A stretch of DNA of 34,614 bases from the NCBI RefSeq assembly GCF_011759385.1, contig NZ_JAARLY010000014.1, positions 1 through 34,614 of the forward strand, in the 5' to 3' direction. The notes below the pieces were generated by a model. That model made no database searches. It was not told where the DNA came from and worked only from the letters and a program-made list of their open reading frames with translations. The position numbers and the translations under genes are program-made. Below are positions 1-8,400 of this stretch, piece after piece. Origin of the DNA: Oleiagrimonas sp. C23AA. Lineage in GTDB: Bacteria; Pseudomonadota; Gammaproteobacteria; Xanthomonadales; Rhodanobacteraceae. How positions within the stretch are numbered: the stretch's first letter is position 1; each line of letters starts with the position of its first letter.

Positions 1-54
1 AAACTGAAAGGGCTGAGTCCTGTGCAGTACAGAACCCAGCCCTTGGTGGCTTAG
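1..54 (+). CDS. IS3-family transposase OrfB, C-terminal fragment
   Basis: Only the last 17 codons are in the window, reading KLKGLSPVQYRTQPLVA and then TAG at 52-54. The LKGLSPVQYR motif is the usual C-terminal tail of IS3-family OrfB, the DDE integrase-type transposase that is normally made by -1 frameshifting with OrfA. The catalytic residues lie upstream, outside the window. The match is short but characteristic, and the inverted repeat directly downstream supports it. Whether the full element is intact cannot be judged. Confidence 0.75.
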   Translation, partial: KLKGLSPVQYRTQPLVA

Positions 55-89
55 CCGCTTCAACTGTCCAACTTTATGGGGTCAGTTCA
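1..89 (+). mobile_element. 3' end of an IS3-family insertion sequence (partial)
   Basis: The window opens inside an insertion sequence. The end of its transposase frame (1-54) is followed by 35 bases that finish in a terminal inverted repeat. That repeat, read inward from base 89, starts TGAACTGACCCCATAAAGTT, and its CA-3' end at 88-89 is typical of the IS3 family. This is recognised from memory of IS3/IS150-type ends. The other end lies outside the window, so the 3-4 bp target duplication cannot be checked. The element ends 44 bp beyond the stop of the alternative oxidase gene. Confidence 0.8.
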
Positions 90-133
90 GATAGGCCGCC
101 TTTTCCTGTCGATTCCAGACGCCTGATGGGGGC

Positions 134-781
134 TCAGTCGGCGTGCTGGGCGGTCGTTACGCTGATATCGGCCAGTTCGTTGGCGAAGCCATGGTTGACG
201 TCTCGATGACCAACCTCGTCCAGCCGCACCGCCACCACCACGTCACGAAGCCGGGCGTTTGGCGCCAGGTGCCAGTAGTCGATGGCGATCTGCGGCGCCA
301 TCACGTTTTCCACTTCACCACTGTCGATCTGCTCAAGGTAGTGGTTATAGCTGATCACGGCTTCCTCTTCGAAGTAGCCGACCACGCGGTGTGCCGTGCG
401 CGGGGAAACCAGGTACAGCAGGAAGAAGGCGTTATAGAACAGGCCTTGCACGACCAATACGAGCGCGCGTTCGAGTAGCGTGGGCCGGGTGATTTGGATG
501 AAGGTCATCAGATGCATGCGCTCATTCTCTGCCTCTTCCAGCAGCACATGGATCCATCCCCGATCACCACGCATGCGGCGCAGCGCTTTCAGATGCTGGA
601 AGGTGGCGCCGACCATGCCAGGTACGGCCGCGACCGTTTCCAGGACCACCGCCCGATGACCGTAGCGCCGGCGAAAGAAAAGGTCGGCAATGAAACGCAG
701 GCACTTCACGAAGCCGAAGGCAAAGCGGTCCGAAAAACCTTTGGGGGCATGATGCAGTTTGAGGTCGACTTGCGTGTCCAT
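134..781 (-). CDS. aox: Alternative oxidase (AOX), cyanide-insensitive ubiquinol oxidase
   Basis: A 215-residue di-iron membrane-bound terminal oxidase that transfers electrons from ubiquinol to oxygen without proton pumping. Family motifs are all present: LET with ligand E48, [11 protein letters not shown] at 81-91 with ligands E87 and H90, [10 protein letters not shown] at 136-145, and [10 protein letters not shown] at 188-197 with E189 and H192. Two hydrophobic stretches (about 103-125 and 42-62) fit the interfacial membrane helices of the family. An ATG at 781 is preferred over a farther upstream start because GAGGAA lies 6-8 bases before it. The gene follows ispA by 91 bp in the same direction and sits next to an IS3 end. 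AOX is patchily distributed in bacteria, so horizontal acquisition is plausible. Deviation: DEVGH replaces the more common DEAHH, but the E-x-x-H spacing is kept. Confidence 0.93.
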   Translation of the reverse strand: MDTQVDLKLHHAPKGFSDRFAFGFVKCLRFIADLFFRRRYGHRAVVLETVAAVPGMVGATFQHLKALRRMRGDRGWIHVLLEEAENERMHLMTFIQITRPTLLERALVLVVQGLFYNAFFLLYLVSPRTAHRVVGYFEEEAVISYNHYLEQIDSGEVENVMAPQIAIDYWHLAPNARLRDVVVAVRLDEVGHRDVNHGFANELADISVTTAQHAD

Positions 782-864
782 GATGTTTCCTCGTACGCGG
801 CCGCGACGTTGCGGTGCTCTATGGGGTACGGGGCTCATGGTGCCGTGGACAGGGGTATGACCTC

Positions 865-878
865 TTGATGTATGTCAG
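865..878 (-). promoter_or_regulatory. Candidate FNR/ANR/DNR-type box upstream of the alternative oxidase gene
   Basis: On the minus strand the sequence is CTGACATACATCAA. This matches nine of ten defined positions of the Crp/Fnr-family consensus TTGAY-N4-RTCAA. It lies about 84-97 bp upstream of the AOX start codon, in the ispA-AOX gap. No convincing -10/-35 pair could be assigned, so the role is inferred only from the motif and its position. Confidence 0.35.
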
Positions 879-915
879 GCGAACACCAAACACGCAAAGA
901 TCATGTTCGCGCCGC

Positions 916-1824
916 TCAATGTTTTCGCTCGGCGGTGTAGCGGGCCAGCCACGCCAATAGGCCGGCGTTCTTACCCAGTGGCGCAATCGCGTCCCGCGCC
1001 TGTTCGATCAGTTCGGCCAGATGGCGATGCGAAGCGTCCATGCCCAAAAGCGCCGGGAAGGTCGGCTTGTCGTTGGCGGCGTCCTTGCCGGCGGTCTTGC
1101 CGATCACCTCGGTGGCGCCTTCCACATCCAGAATGTCGTCGCGCACCTGGAACGCCAGACCCACGGCGTGGGCATAGGTGTCCAGTGCGCCCAGCGTGAC
1201 GTCGTCGTCGCAGTGCCCTGCGAGCGCACCCAGACGCACCGAGCCCCGGATCAGCGCACCGGTCTTCATCGCGTGCATGCGCTCCAGTCCTGCCAGGTCC
1301 AGCGCCTGCCCGACCGAATCCAGATCCACGGCCTGACCGCCGGCCATGCCGGCCGAACCACAGGCCTGGCCCAGTGTGGCCAGCATGCGCAGGCGGGCGT
1401 CGGCACTGATGCTGCCCGCCGGTTCGTCACGCGCCAGCAGTTCGAAGGCCAACGCCTGCAAGGCGTCGCCGGCGAGAATGGCGGTCGCTTCGCCGAACAC
1501 CACGTGGCAGGTCGGGCGGCCGCGGCGCAGGGCGTCGTCGTCCATCGCCGGCAAGTCGTCATGTACCAGCGAGTAGGCGTGGATCAGCTCCACCGCGCAG
1601 GCCGGCGCGTCCAGCTGCGCACCATCGCCATCCACGGCCAGACCGGCGGCATAGACCAGCAACGGGCGCAGCCGCTTGCCGCCGCCGAGCACGGCGTAGC
1701 GCATGGCGCGATGGAAGGTGGCAGGGTCGGCCGTTTCGGCGGGCAGCACCGCGGCCAGCGCGGCATCGGCACGCGCGGTCAGTGCCTGCGCCTGGGCCTG
1801 GTAATCAGGAGGCGTCGGATTCAA
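916..1824 (-). CDS. ispA: Farnesyl diphosphate synthase / short-chain polyprenyl synthase
   Basis: Condenses DMAPP/GPP with IPP to make farnesyl diphosphate in the cytoplasm, feeding undecaprenyl and quinone side-chain synthesis. The protein has GGGKRLRP at about 47-54, the first Asp-rich motif DDLPAMDDD (D89, D90, D95) followed by RRGRPTCH, and the second Asp-rich motif FQVRDDILD near 237. The DDxxxxD form of the first motif is usual for bacterial IspA. No ATG lies near the conserved N-terminus. A TTG at 1824 gives 302 residues, the family length, and overlaps xseB by 20 bases, which suggests translational coupling. A longer frame to 1920 is open but only reads antisense-like sequence over xseB. 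xseB-ispA is a common pair; dxs, often next, is absent and the AOX gene follows instead. Confidence 0.93.
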   Translation of the reverse strand: MNPTPPDYQAQAQALTARADAALAAVLPAETADPATFHRAMRYAVLGGGKRLRPLLVYAAGLAVDGDGAQLDAPACAVELIHAYSLVHDDLPAMDDDALRRGRPTCHVVFGEATAILAGDALQALAFELLARDEPAGSISADARLRMLATLGQACGSAGMAGGQAVDLDSVGQALDLAGLERMHAMKTGALIRGSVRLGALAGHCDDDVTLGALDTYAHAVGLAFQVRDDILDVEGATEVIGKTAGKDAANDKPTFPALLGMDASHRHLAELIEQARDAIAPLGKNAGLLAWLARYTAERKH

Positions 1825-2062
1825 ATGGCTGGGCGTCGTCAGGGGCTTCGGGATCGAGCAGCAGGCGCACGCGCAGCTCGGCCTGTTCCAGGGCCTGCTG
1901 GCAATCACGGTACAGCGCAATGCCGCGCTCGAACGACTTCAGCGAGTCGTCCAGGCTCATGTCGCCGCCTTCCATGCGCGCAACCAGCGATTCGAGCTCG
2001 TCCAGCGAGCTTTCAAAATGCGCGATGCGGCCTTCATCCTGGGGTTTGGCGGGCTCTTTCAT
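1805..2062 (-). CDS. xseB: Exodeoxyribonuclease VII small subunit
   Basis: An 85-residue protein that pairs with XseA to form exonuclease VII, which degrades single-stranded DNA to oligonucleotides. The helical core FESSLDELESLVARMEGGDM followed by SLDDSLKSFERGIALYR is the family signature, and an acidic tail follows. Length matches the family (about 80 residues). No strong Shine-Dalgarno is visible at the ATG; a GGAG lies 13 bases upstream. The 3' end overlaps the ispA start. Confidence 0.93.
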   Translation of the reverse strand: MKEPAKPQDEGRIAHFESSLDELESLVARMEGGDMSLDDSLKSFERGIALYRDCQQALEQAELRVRLLLDPEAPDDAQPFESDAS

Positions 2063-2134
2063 GGCGGGGAAAGTACTCCAGATGGGGCCTCAGAATCAAT
2101 GTGGCGGCCGGCGTTGGGGCGTGCCGATGGGCCT

Positions 2135-3436
2135 TTAGAGCGTGCAATGCCAGACCGGCCGCGCGCCACACTGGGCGTAAAGTGCCTCGGCCTCGGTGCT
2201 GGCCCACAGGTCGGCCACGGCCAGCAGGGTGCCGCCTGGGTCGAACAGAAACGGACAGTGCCGACGCCGCCATGGGGGAATGCCTGCGCGCTGGTAGAGG
2301 TCGCGGACATCGCGTGTGTGCCGATCACCAGCGGGCTTTATCTGCGCACCGGGGACATCCAGGCGCACGGTGAGGTCCGGTGCGGCGCTTGGCGACGCGT
2401 TCCAGCACAGTGTGCCGGCAAGGCCGGGCAGCGCCAGCGCATCCTCCGTCCAATCGGATGTCCAGTCTTTCGGCAGCGGCGGCAGGATGGGCAGCGCGTA
2501 CATGCGCTGACGCCAGAGGCGCATCTGCGCACCGGGCCAGGCGATACGCGGGTTGCGATCGGCGCCGGCGGTATCGATCTGGCGTTCCAGTTCCTGGCGC
2601 TGCGCCTGCGTGGGCGCCGGCAGTCGCCGATCGTGCAGCCAGCGCTCCAGCACCAGCCCGCGCAGGGCCGGATGCAGCGCGCGCCAGCCGGGCGCTGCCA
2701 GGCTGCCGTCGGCGGCAAGCAGTGCATGCCATGCCGCCTGGGCCTGTCCGTCGAGATAATCGGCCACGTCTGCCTGCAGCGCGGCGGTGTGACCCAGCGT
2801 GGTGGCGGCGCGCGGCCAGTGGCGGGCCAGCTTCGGCATCACCGCCTGGCGCAGGAAACTGCGCGCGTGATGTTCACTGCGGTTGGCCGGGTCGTCGATG
2901 CATTCCAGCTGGTGCATCTGCACGTATCGCGTGAGCACCCCGCGGGGCACGGCAAGCAGCGGGCGCCATAGCTGGCCGGCGCCGAGTGCGCGTTCCCCGC
3001 GCATGCCGGCCAGTCCGTGCGGACCGGCGCCGCGCAAGGCTTTCAGCAGCACGGTCTCGGCCTGATCGTCGGCATGCTGGGCGGTGAGCAGGGTTTCGCA
3101 CTGGTGCAAAGTCGCGGCCAGTACGCCATAGCGTGCCTCGCGGGCGGCCGCTTCGATGCCCTGGCCTTGCGCGTGCACCTGTACACGCAAGACCTTCAGC
3201 GGCACGTTCCATTGCTCGCAGCGCTGACGGGCATGCTCGGCCCAGGACGCGCTATCGGCGTGCAGCCCGTGGTCCACATGCACGGCACGCAAACCACGCG
3301 CGCGCGCTTGCGGCAGGGTGGTCAGCGCGTGCAGCAGGGCGCTGGAATCGGGGCCGGCGCTGAAGGCGACACAAAGCGCGCCGGCCGGGCGTTCGGCCAG
3401 CGCCTTGGATAGGTGATCGGTCAGTGTGGCAGGCAC
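2135..3436 (-). CDS. tilS: tRNA(Ile)-lysidine synthase
   Basis: ATP-dependent enzyme that converts the wobble C34 of tRNA-Ile2 (CAU) to lysidine, so that it reads AUA and is charged with isoleucine. The 433-residue protein has an N-terminal PP-loop at about 24-36, the HVDHGLHADS motif near 53-62, an AQHADDQAETVLLKALRGAG motif near 118-137 and a C-terminal TilS substrate-binding domain. The P-loop reads FSAGPDSSALL where SGGxDS is usual, a Gly-to-Ala change at the second position. The start is a GTG without a clear Shine-Dalgarno. Xanthomonadales often carry tilS close to accA; here an NYN-domain gene separates them. Confidence 0.94.
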   Translation of the reverse strand: MPATLTDHLSKALAERPAGALCVAFSAGPDSSALLHALTTLPQARARGLRAVHVDHGLHADSASWAEHARQRCEQWNVPLKVLRVQVHAQGQGIEAAAREARYGVLAATLHQCETLLTAQHADDQAETVLLKALRGAGPHGLAGMRGERALGAGQLWRPLLAVPRGVLTRYVQMHQLECIDDPANRSEHHARSFLRQAVMPKLARHWPRAATTLGHTAALQADVADYLDGQAQAAWHALLAADGSLAAPGWRALHPALRGLVLERWLHDRRLPAPTQAQRQELERQIDTAGADRNPRIAWPGAQMRLWRQRMYALPILPPLPKDWTSDWTEDALALPGLAGTLCWNASPSAAPDLTVRLDVPGAQIKPAGDRHTRDVRDLYQRAGIPPWRRRHCPFLFDPGGTLLAVADLWASTEAEALYAQCGARPVWHCTL

Positions 3437-3503
3437 GGCAAAAAACAGCGGCAGGTACGTGGCGCACAGTGTAGTGGCTGCGCCGTGCTGACACCCGCAC
3501 GCG

Positions 3504-4247
3504 TTAGTGCTTGGACTTGGGCTTTTCGCGCACGTACAGCGCCTTGCCGTGCCCGGTGGCGCGCTCTTCGGTATCGAACAGGCCGATGCCGGTGATCAGT
3601 CCGCTGAGCTTGCCGTAGCCGTAGTTGCGCGAATCGAAGTCCGGCGCCTGCTTGCTCATGATCGAGCCGACCGCGCCAAGCCCGGCCCAGCCACTTTCAT
3701 CGGAGGCGGCATCGATGGCGTTACGCACCAGGTTGACCAGGCGCGTGTCGCCGCGCAGCTGTTTGGCGCTCATGCGTTTGACCGAGCCGGATGGCTCGCT
3801 TTCGGTGGCCGGCACCAGCACCTCGGTGTAGACGAACTTGTCGCAGGCGGTGCGGAATGGCTCGGGCGTCTTGCGTTCGCCAAAGCCGTAGACCACGCGA
3901 CCCGACTCTCGGATGCGCGAGGCCAGCCGGGTGAAATCGCTGTCACTGGAGACAATGCAAAAGCCATCGAAACGCTCGGTGTAGAGCAGGTCCATGGCGT
4001 CGATGATCATCGCCGAGTCGGTGGCGTTCTTGCCCACCGTGTAGCGAAACTGCTGCATGGGCTGTATCGAATGGCTGAGCAGCACTGCCTTCCAGCCATT
4101 GAGGTGCGAGCCGGTCCAGTCACCGTAGATGCGTTTGACGTGCGCGGTGCCGTACTTGGCGATCTCGGCCAGCAGGCCGTCGACAATCGCCGGTTGCGCG
4201 TTGTCGGCATCGATCAGTACCGCCAGCTTCTGGCTGTGTTGCGCCAT
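3504..4247 (-). CDS. NYN-domain (PIN-like RNase) protein with LOTUS/OST-HTH C-terminus
   Basis: A 247-residue protein of the LabA/DUF88 type. The N-terminal NYN domain (about 8-145) shows LIDADN, a central Asp motif ATDSAMIIDAMDLLY, and SSDSDFTRLASRIRESG, the acidic residues expected of a PIN-like metal-dependent ribonuclease fold. The C-terminal part (about 170-240) fits an OST-HTH/LOTUS domain, usually linked to RNA binding. The ATG at 4247 has GGGAGG six bases upstream and is preferred over an upstream GTG at 4262. The RNA target is unknown. It is probably its own transcription unit, since the accA terminator lies just upstream. The fold assignment is solid; the ribonuclease activity is inferred. 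Confidence 0.85.
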   Translation of the reverse strand: MAQHSQKLAVLIDADNAQPAIVDGLLAEIAKYGTAHVKRIYGDWTGSHLNGWKAVLLSHSIQPMQQFRYTVGKNATDSAMIIDAMDLLYTERFDGFCIVSSDSDFTRLASRIRESGRVVYGFGERKTPEPFRTACDKFVYTEVLVPATESEPSGSVKRMSAKQLRGDTRLVNLVRNAIDAASDESGWAGLGAVGSIMSKQAPDFDSRNYGYGKLSGLITGIGLFDTEERATGHGKALYVREKPKSKH

Positions 4248-4324
4248 GATGCGCCCTCCCACTGTGTAGCAATGGGCTCATGGTAACGCCGGGGCAGGGC
4301 GCGCGTCCGCGTCGCGCTCAAAGG

Positions 4325-4354
4325 AAAACGGCGCCGCTATAGCGACGCCGTTTC
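4325..4354 (-). terminator. Rho-independent terminator after accA
   Basis: Inverted repeat AAACGGCG (4326-4333) and CGCCGTTT (4346-4353), with an inner CGCTATAGCG palindrome in the loop. On the minus strand the hairpin is followed by TTTTCCTTT. It sits 26 bp beyond the accA stop and upstream of the NYN gene. Confidence 0.65.
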
Positions 4355-4380
4355 ATGGGGTGCGGCTAGTACCGCGCGGT

Positions 4381-5340
4381 TTATTTGCCGGCGTAATTGC
4401 CCAGGCTGCGCAGGCGCTCGTAGCGCTGCTCCAGGAGCTTGGCGGTATCCAGCGCCGACAGCTCGTCGATCTGGTTCATCAGCACCGCTTTCAGACGCAC
4501 CGCCATCGACTGTGGATTGCGATGGGCGCCGCCCAGCGGCTCACGCACGATCTTGTTGATCAGGTCCAGCTCTTTCAGGCGCTGTGCGGTCAGGCCCAGT
4601 GCCTCGGCGGCATCCTTGGCCTTCTCTGCGCTCTTCCACAGGATCGAGGCGCAACCTTCCGGGCTGATCACCGAATAGGTGGAGTACTGCAGCATGTTGA
4701 CGCGGTCGCCCACACCAATGGCCAGCGCGCCGCCGGAGCCGCCTTCGCCGATCACGGTGCAGACCACCGGAATGGTTAGCTCCGACATCTCCAGCAGATT
4801 GCGCGCAATGGCTTCGGACTGGCCGCGTTCCTCGGCACCCACGCCAGGGTAGGCGCCCGGCGTGTCGATGAAGGTCAGCAGTGGCATCTTGAAGCGCTCG
4901 GCCATCTTCATCAGGCGCAGCGCCTTGCGATAGCCTTCCGGACGCGGCATGCCGAAGTTGCGGCGCACCTTGGTCTTGGTGTCGCGGCCCTTCTGGTGGC
5001 CGATGATCATCACCGGGCGGCCGTTGATGCGGCCCATGCCACCGACAATAGCGTGATCGTCGGCATAAGCGCGATCACCGGCCAGTTCGTGGAACTCTTC
5101 GCACATCACGCCGATGTAATCGAGTGTGTACGGGCGGCCCGGATGGCGCGACAACTGGCTGATCTGCCAGGGCGTGAGGTTCTTGAAAATCTCCGCCGTC
5201 TTGGTCTTGAGCTTTTCGCGCAGGCGGGAGATTTCCTCCTCAATATTGAACGCCTGCCCGTGGCTGGCGTGGCGAAGCTCTTCGATCTTCGCATCCAGCT
5301 CGGCGATCGGTTGTTCGAAATCGAGGAAGTTAGGGTTCAT
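4381..5340 (-). CDS. accA: Acetyl-CoA carboxylase carboxyltransferase subunit alpha
   Basis: Alpha subunit of the carboxyltransferase that, with AccD, moves the carboxyl group from biotin-AccB to acetyl-CoA, giving malonyl-CoA for fatty acid synthesis. The start [20 protein letters not shown] at 5340 gives 319 residues, the same length as the E. coli protein. Crotonase-fold motifs include [41 protein letters not shown] and [17 protein letters not shown], the oxyanion-hole region. A good -10 box lies 31 bp upstream, so accA can be transcribed apart from dnaE. No strong Shine-Dalgarno is visible. Confidence 0.97.
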   Translation of the reverse strand: MNPNFLDFEQPIAELDAKIEELRHASHGQAFNIEEEISRLREKLKTKTAEIFKNLTPWQISQLSRHPGRPYTLDYIGVMCEEFHELAGDRAYADDHAIVGGMGRINGRPVMIIGHQKGRDTKTKVRRNFGMPRPEGYRKALRLMKMAERFKMPLLTFIDTPGAYPGVGAEERGQSEAIARNLLEMSELTIPVVCTVIGEGGSGGALAIGVGDRVNMLQYSTYSVISPEGCASILWKSAEKAKDAAEALGLTAQRLKELDLINKIVREPLGGAHRNPQSMAVRLKAVLMNQIDELSALDTAKLLEQRYERLRSLGNYAGK

Positions 5341-5370
5341 TCGTCGCAGTTCGAGCCCATAAAGACTGCC

Positions 5371-5400
5371 ATTATAACGCTGCTGCATGACATGCGACAG
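5371..5400 (-). promoter_or_regulatory. Predicted sigma-70 promoter of accA
   Basis: On the minus strand a perfect TATAAT (5371-5376) is preceded by an 18-bp spacer and CTGTCG (5395-5400), a weak -35. Transcription would start near 5364, giving a leader of about 24 bases to the accA ATG. It lies in the 75-bp gap after dnaE. Confidence 0.5.
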
Positions 5401-5415
5401 CGTATGGCACGCGCG

Positions 5416-8400
5416 TCAGGAGCCGCCCAGCCGGCCCAGTTTCAGTTCGGTGCCCAGCACCCCCGGCAGGCCGCGCAGGCGGCGTACCAGATCGGGGGCG
5501 GCGCGCACGCGCCAACTGGGACCCAGTTCGATGTCGGCCTGGCCGACGCCATTGCGATAGCCTGACAGCAGTAGCGGTGTGGCGCCACCACGGTATGGCC
5601 CCAATGTCTCGCGCAGACCTTCCAGGAACGGTGCGCCGATGCCGTTGACCTGGATCTTCAGCAGGCGCGCCAGGTCCTCGCAGGCTTCCTGCAGGCCCAT
5701 TACGCGCTTGGCGCGGACCTGGTAGCCGCCGGAAAAATCGTCGATGGACAGGCCACCTTCGACCACCAGCAGCGCGTCGCGCGTCAGCAGCGGGCTGTAT
5801 TCGGTAAAGGCCTCGCGGAACAGGCTGATTTCGATGGCGCCACCGCCATCCTCCAGGCGCACAAAGGCGGCCGTATCACCGCGCTTGCGCACCGCCGTGA
5901 CCATGCCGGCGACCACCCAGGGCGTTTCCGGTGCGCGGCGGAAGCGGTTTTCCTCGCCATCGCCGCCGCGACGGGGCGCCGGCGGCTGGTAGCGGTGCTC
6001 GATTTCGTTCAGCGGGCAAGTGGCCAGCTGCGCCAGCACATCGCGCCAGGGATCGGTGGGATGGCCGGAAAGATAATGCCCCAGCGTTTCACGTTCGCCG
6101 TGCAGCAGCTGCTCCAGCGGCCACTCGTCACAGGTGGGCAGTTCAATCTCGATGGCGGCCGGGCTGGAGGCGCCGAACATGTCGTTCTGGCCGGTACGTG
6201 TGTTGCGCAGGTGCTGATCGGCGGCCTTCATCGCCTCGGGCAGCTGCAGCATCAGACTGGCGCGGTTGGGCGCCAGCTTGTCCATGGCGCCGGCGTTGAT
6301 CAGCGCTTCCAGCACACGCTTGTTGAAGCGGGTCGGATCGACGCGACGACAGAAGTCGGCCAGATCCTTGTACGGACCGTTGGCATCGCGTTCGCTGGCG
6401 ATGGACTGGCAGGCCCCTTCGCCGACGCCCTTGATGGCGCCCAGGCCGTAACGCACGGTGTCGGGCTGGGTCGCCGTGAACATGAACACGGAGCTGTTGA
6501 CGTCCGGTGGCAGCACGGTCAGGCCGATGGCTTTGCACTCGTCCAGGAACGTGACCACCTTTTCGGTGTTGTCCATGTCCGAAGACAGCGTGGCCGACAT
6601 GAATTCGGCCGGGTAGTGCTTTTTCAGCCAGGCGGTCTGGTAGGCCACCAGCGCATAGGCGGCCGAGTGCGACTTGTTGAAGCCGTACTCGGCGAATTTT
6701 TCCATCAGGTCGAAGATGGACGTGGCCACCTCCGGTTCGATGTGGTTGTTGGCCGCGCCTTCCTCGAAGATGGCACGCTGCTTGGCCATTTCCTCGGGCT
6801 TTTTCTTACCCATGGCGCGGCGCAGAAGGTCGGCGCCGCCCAGGCTGTAGCCGGCCAGCACCTGGGCGATCTGCATCACCTGTTCCTGGTACACGATCAC
6901 GCCGTAGGTAGGCTTGAGTACCGGTTCCAGCAGCGGATGCGGATAGGTGACCTCGGCCAGGCCATGTTTGCGGTCGGTCCAGTCGCGGTCCATTCCCGAG
7001 CCCAACGGGCCGGGACGGAACAGCGCGGCCAGCGCGATGATGTCCTCGAAGGTGTCTGGCTGCGCGCGCTTGAGCAGCTCGCGCATGCCGCGCGATTCGA
7101 ACTGGAACACCGCCACCGTGTCGCCGCGCGCAAACAGCGCGTAGGACTCAGGATCGTCCAGCGGCAACTGGGTAATATCCAGCGGCTCGCGGCCCTCGGC
7201 CTTGTGCCGCTGGTTGATGGCCTTGACCGCCCAGTCGATGATGGTCAGCGTGCGCAGGCCCAGGAAGTCGAACTTCACCAGGCCCACCGATTCGACGTCG
7301 TTCTTGTCGAACTGGGTGACCACGCCGCCGCCGCCTTCTTCGGCGTACAGCGGCGAGAAGTCGGTCAGCGGGCGCGGGCCGATGACCACGCCGCCGGCGT
7401 GCTTGCCGGCGTTGCGCGTCAGGTCTTCCAGTTTCAGCGCCAGGTCGATCAGCTCGCGGACTTCGTCCTCGTGCTCATAGCGCATCTTGAGGTCGGCCGA
7501 CTCTTCCAGTGCCTCGCTCAGGCTGATGCCCAGCGTGTTGGGAATCAGCTTGGCGATGGAATCGACGTGGCCGTAACCCAACCCCAGCACACGGCCGGTA
7601 TCGCGCACCACCGCCTTGGCCGCCATGGTGCCGTAGGTGATGATCTGGCTGACCTTCTCGCGCCCGTACTTGCGCGCGACGTAGTCGATCACCTCGTCGC
7701 GGCGGTCCATGCAGAAGTCGATGTCGAAGTCGGGCATCGACACGCGCTCGGGGTTCAAAAAGCGCTCGAACAGCAGGTCGTAGGGCAGCGGGTCCAGATC
7801 GGTGATCTTCAGCGACCAGGCGACCAGCGAGCCGGCACCGGACCCGCGGCCGGGGCCGACGGGAATGTCATTGTCTTTGCCCCACTGGATGAAGTCGGCC
7901 ACGATCAGGAAGTAGCCGGGGAAGCCCATCGAGATGATGACGTCCAGCTCGCGCTCCAGGCGCGCATCGTAGTCCTCGCGGGTTTTGCCCGGCGCCAGCG
8001 GGTGCACGGTCAGGCGCTCTTCCAGGCCCTTGCGTGCTTCCTCGCGGATGAAGCTGTTGAGATCGTGGCCTTCGGGCACCGGGAAGTCGGGCAGGTAGTA
8101 GGTGCCAAACTCCAGTTCCAGGTTGCAGCGCTTGGCCAGCTCGACGGTGTTTTCCAGCGCCTCGGGCAGATCGGCAAACAGCTCGGCCATCTGCTCGGGC
8201 GTTTTCAGGTACTGCTCTTTGGAGTAGTCGCGTGGGCGCTTGGGATCGGCCAGCACACGGCCCTGATGGATGCAAACGCGCGCCTCGTGGGCGTCGAAAT
8301 CCTCTTCGCGCAGGAAGCGCACGTCGTTGCTGGCGACAATCGGCAGGTCCAGCGCATCGGCCAGATTCAGCGCTGCTGCGTTCCAGGCGTCCTCGCCCTC

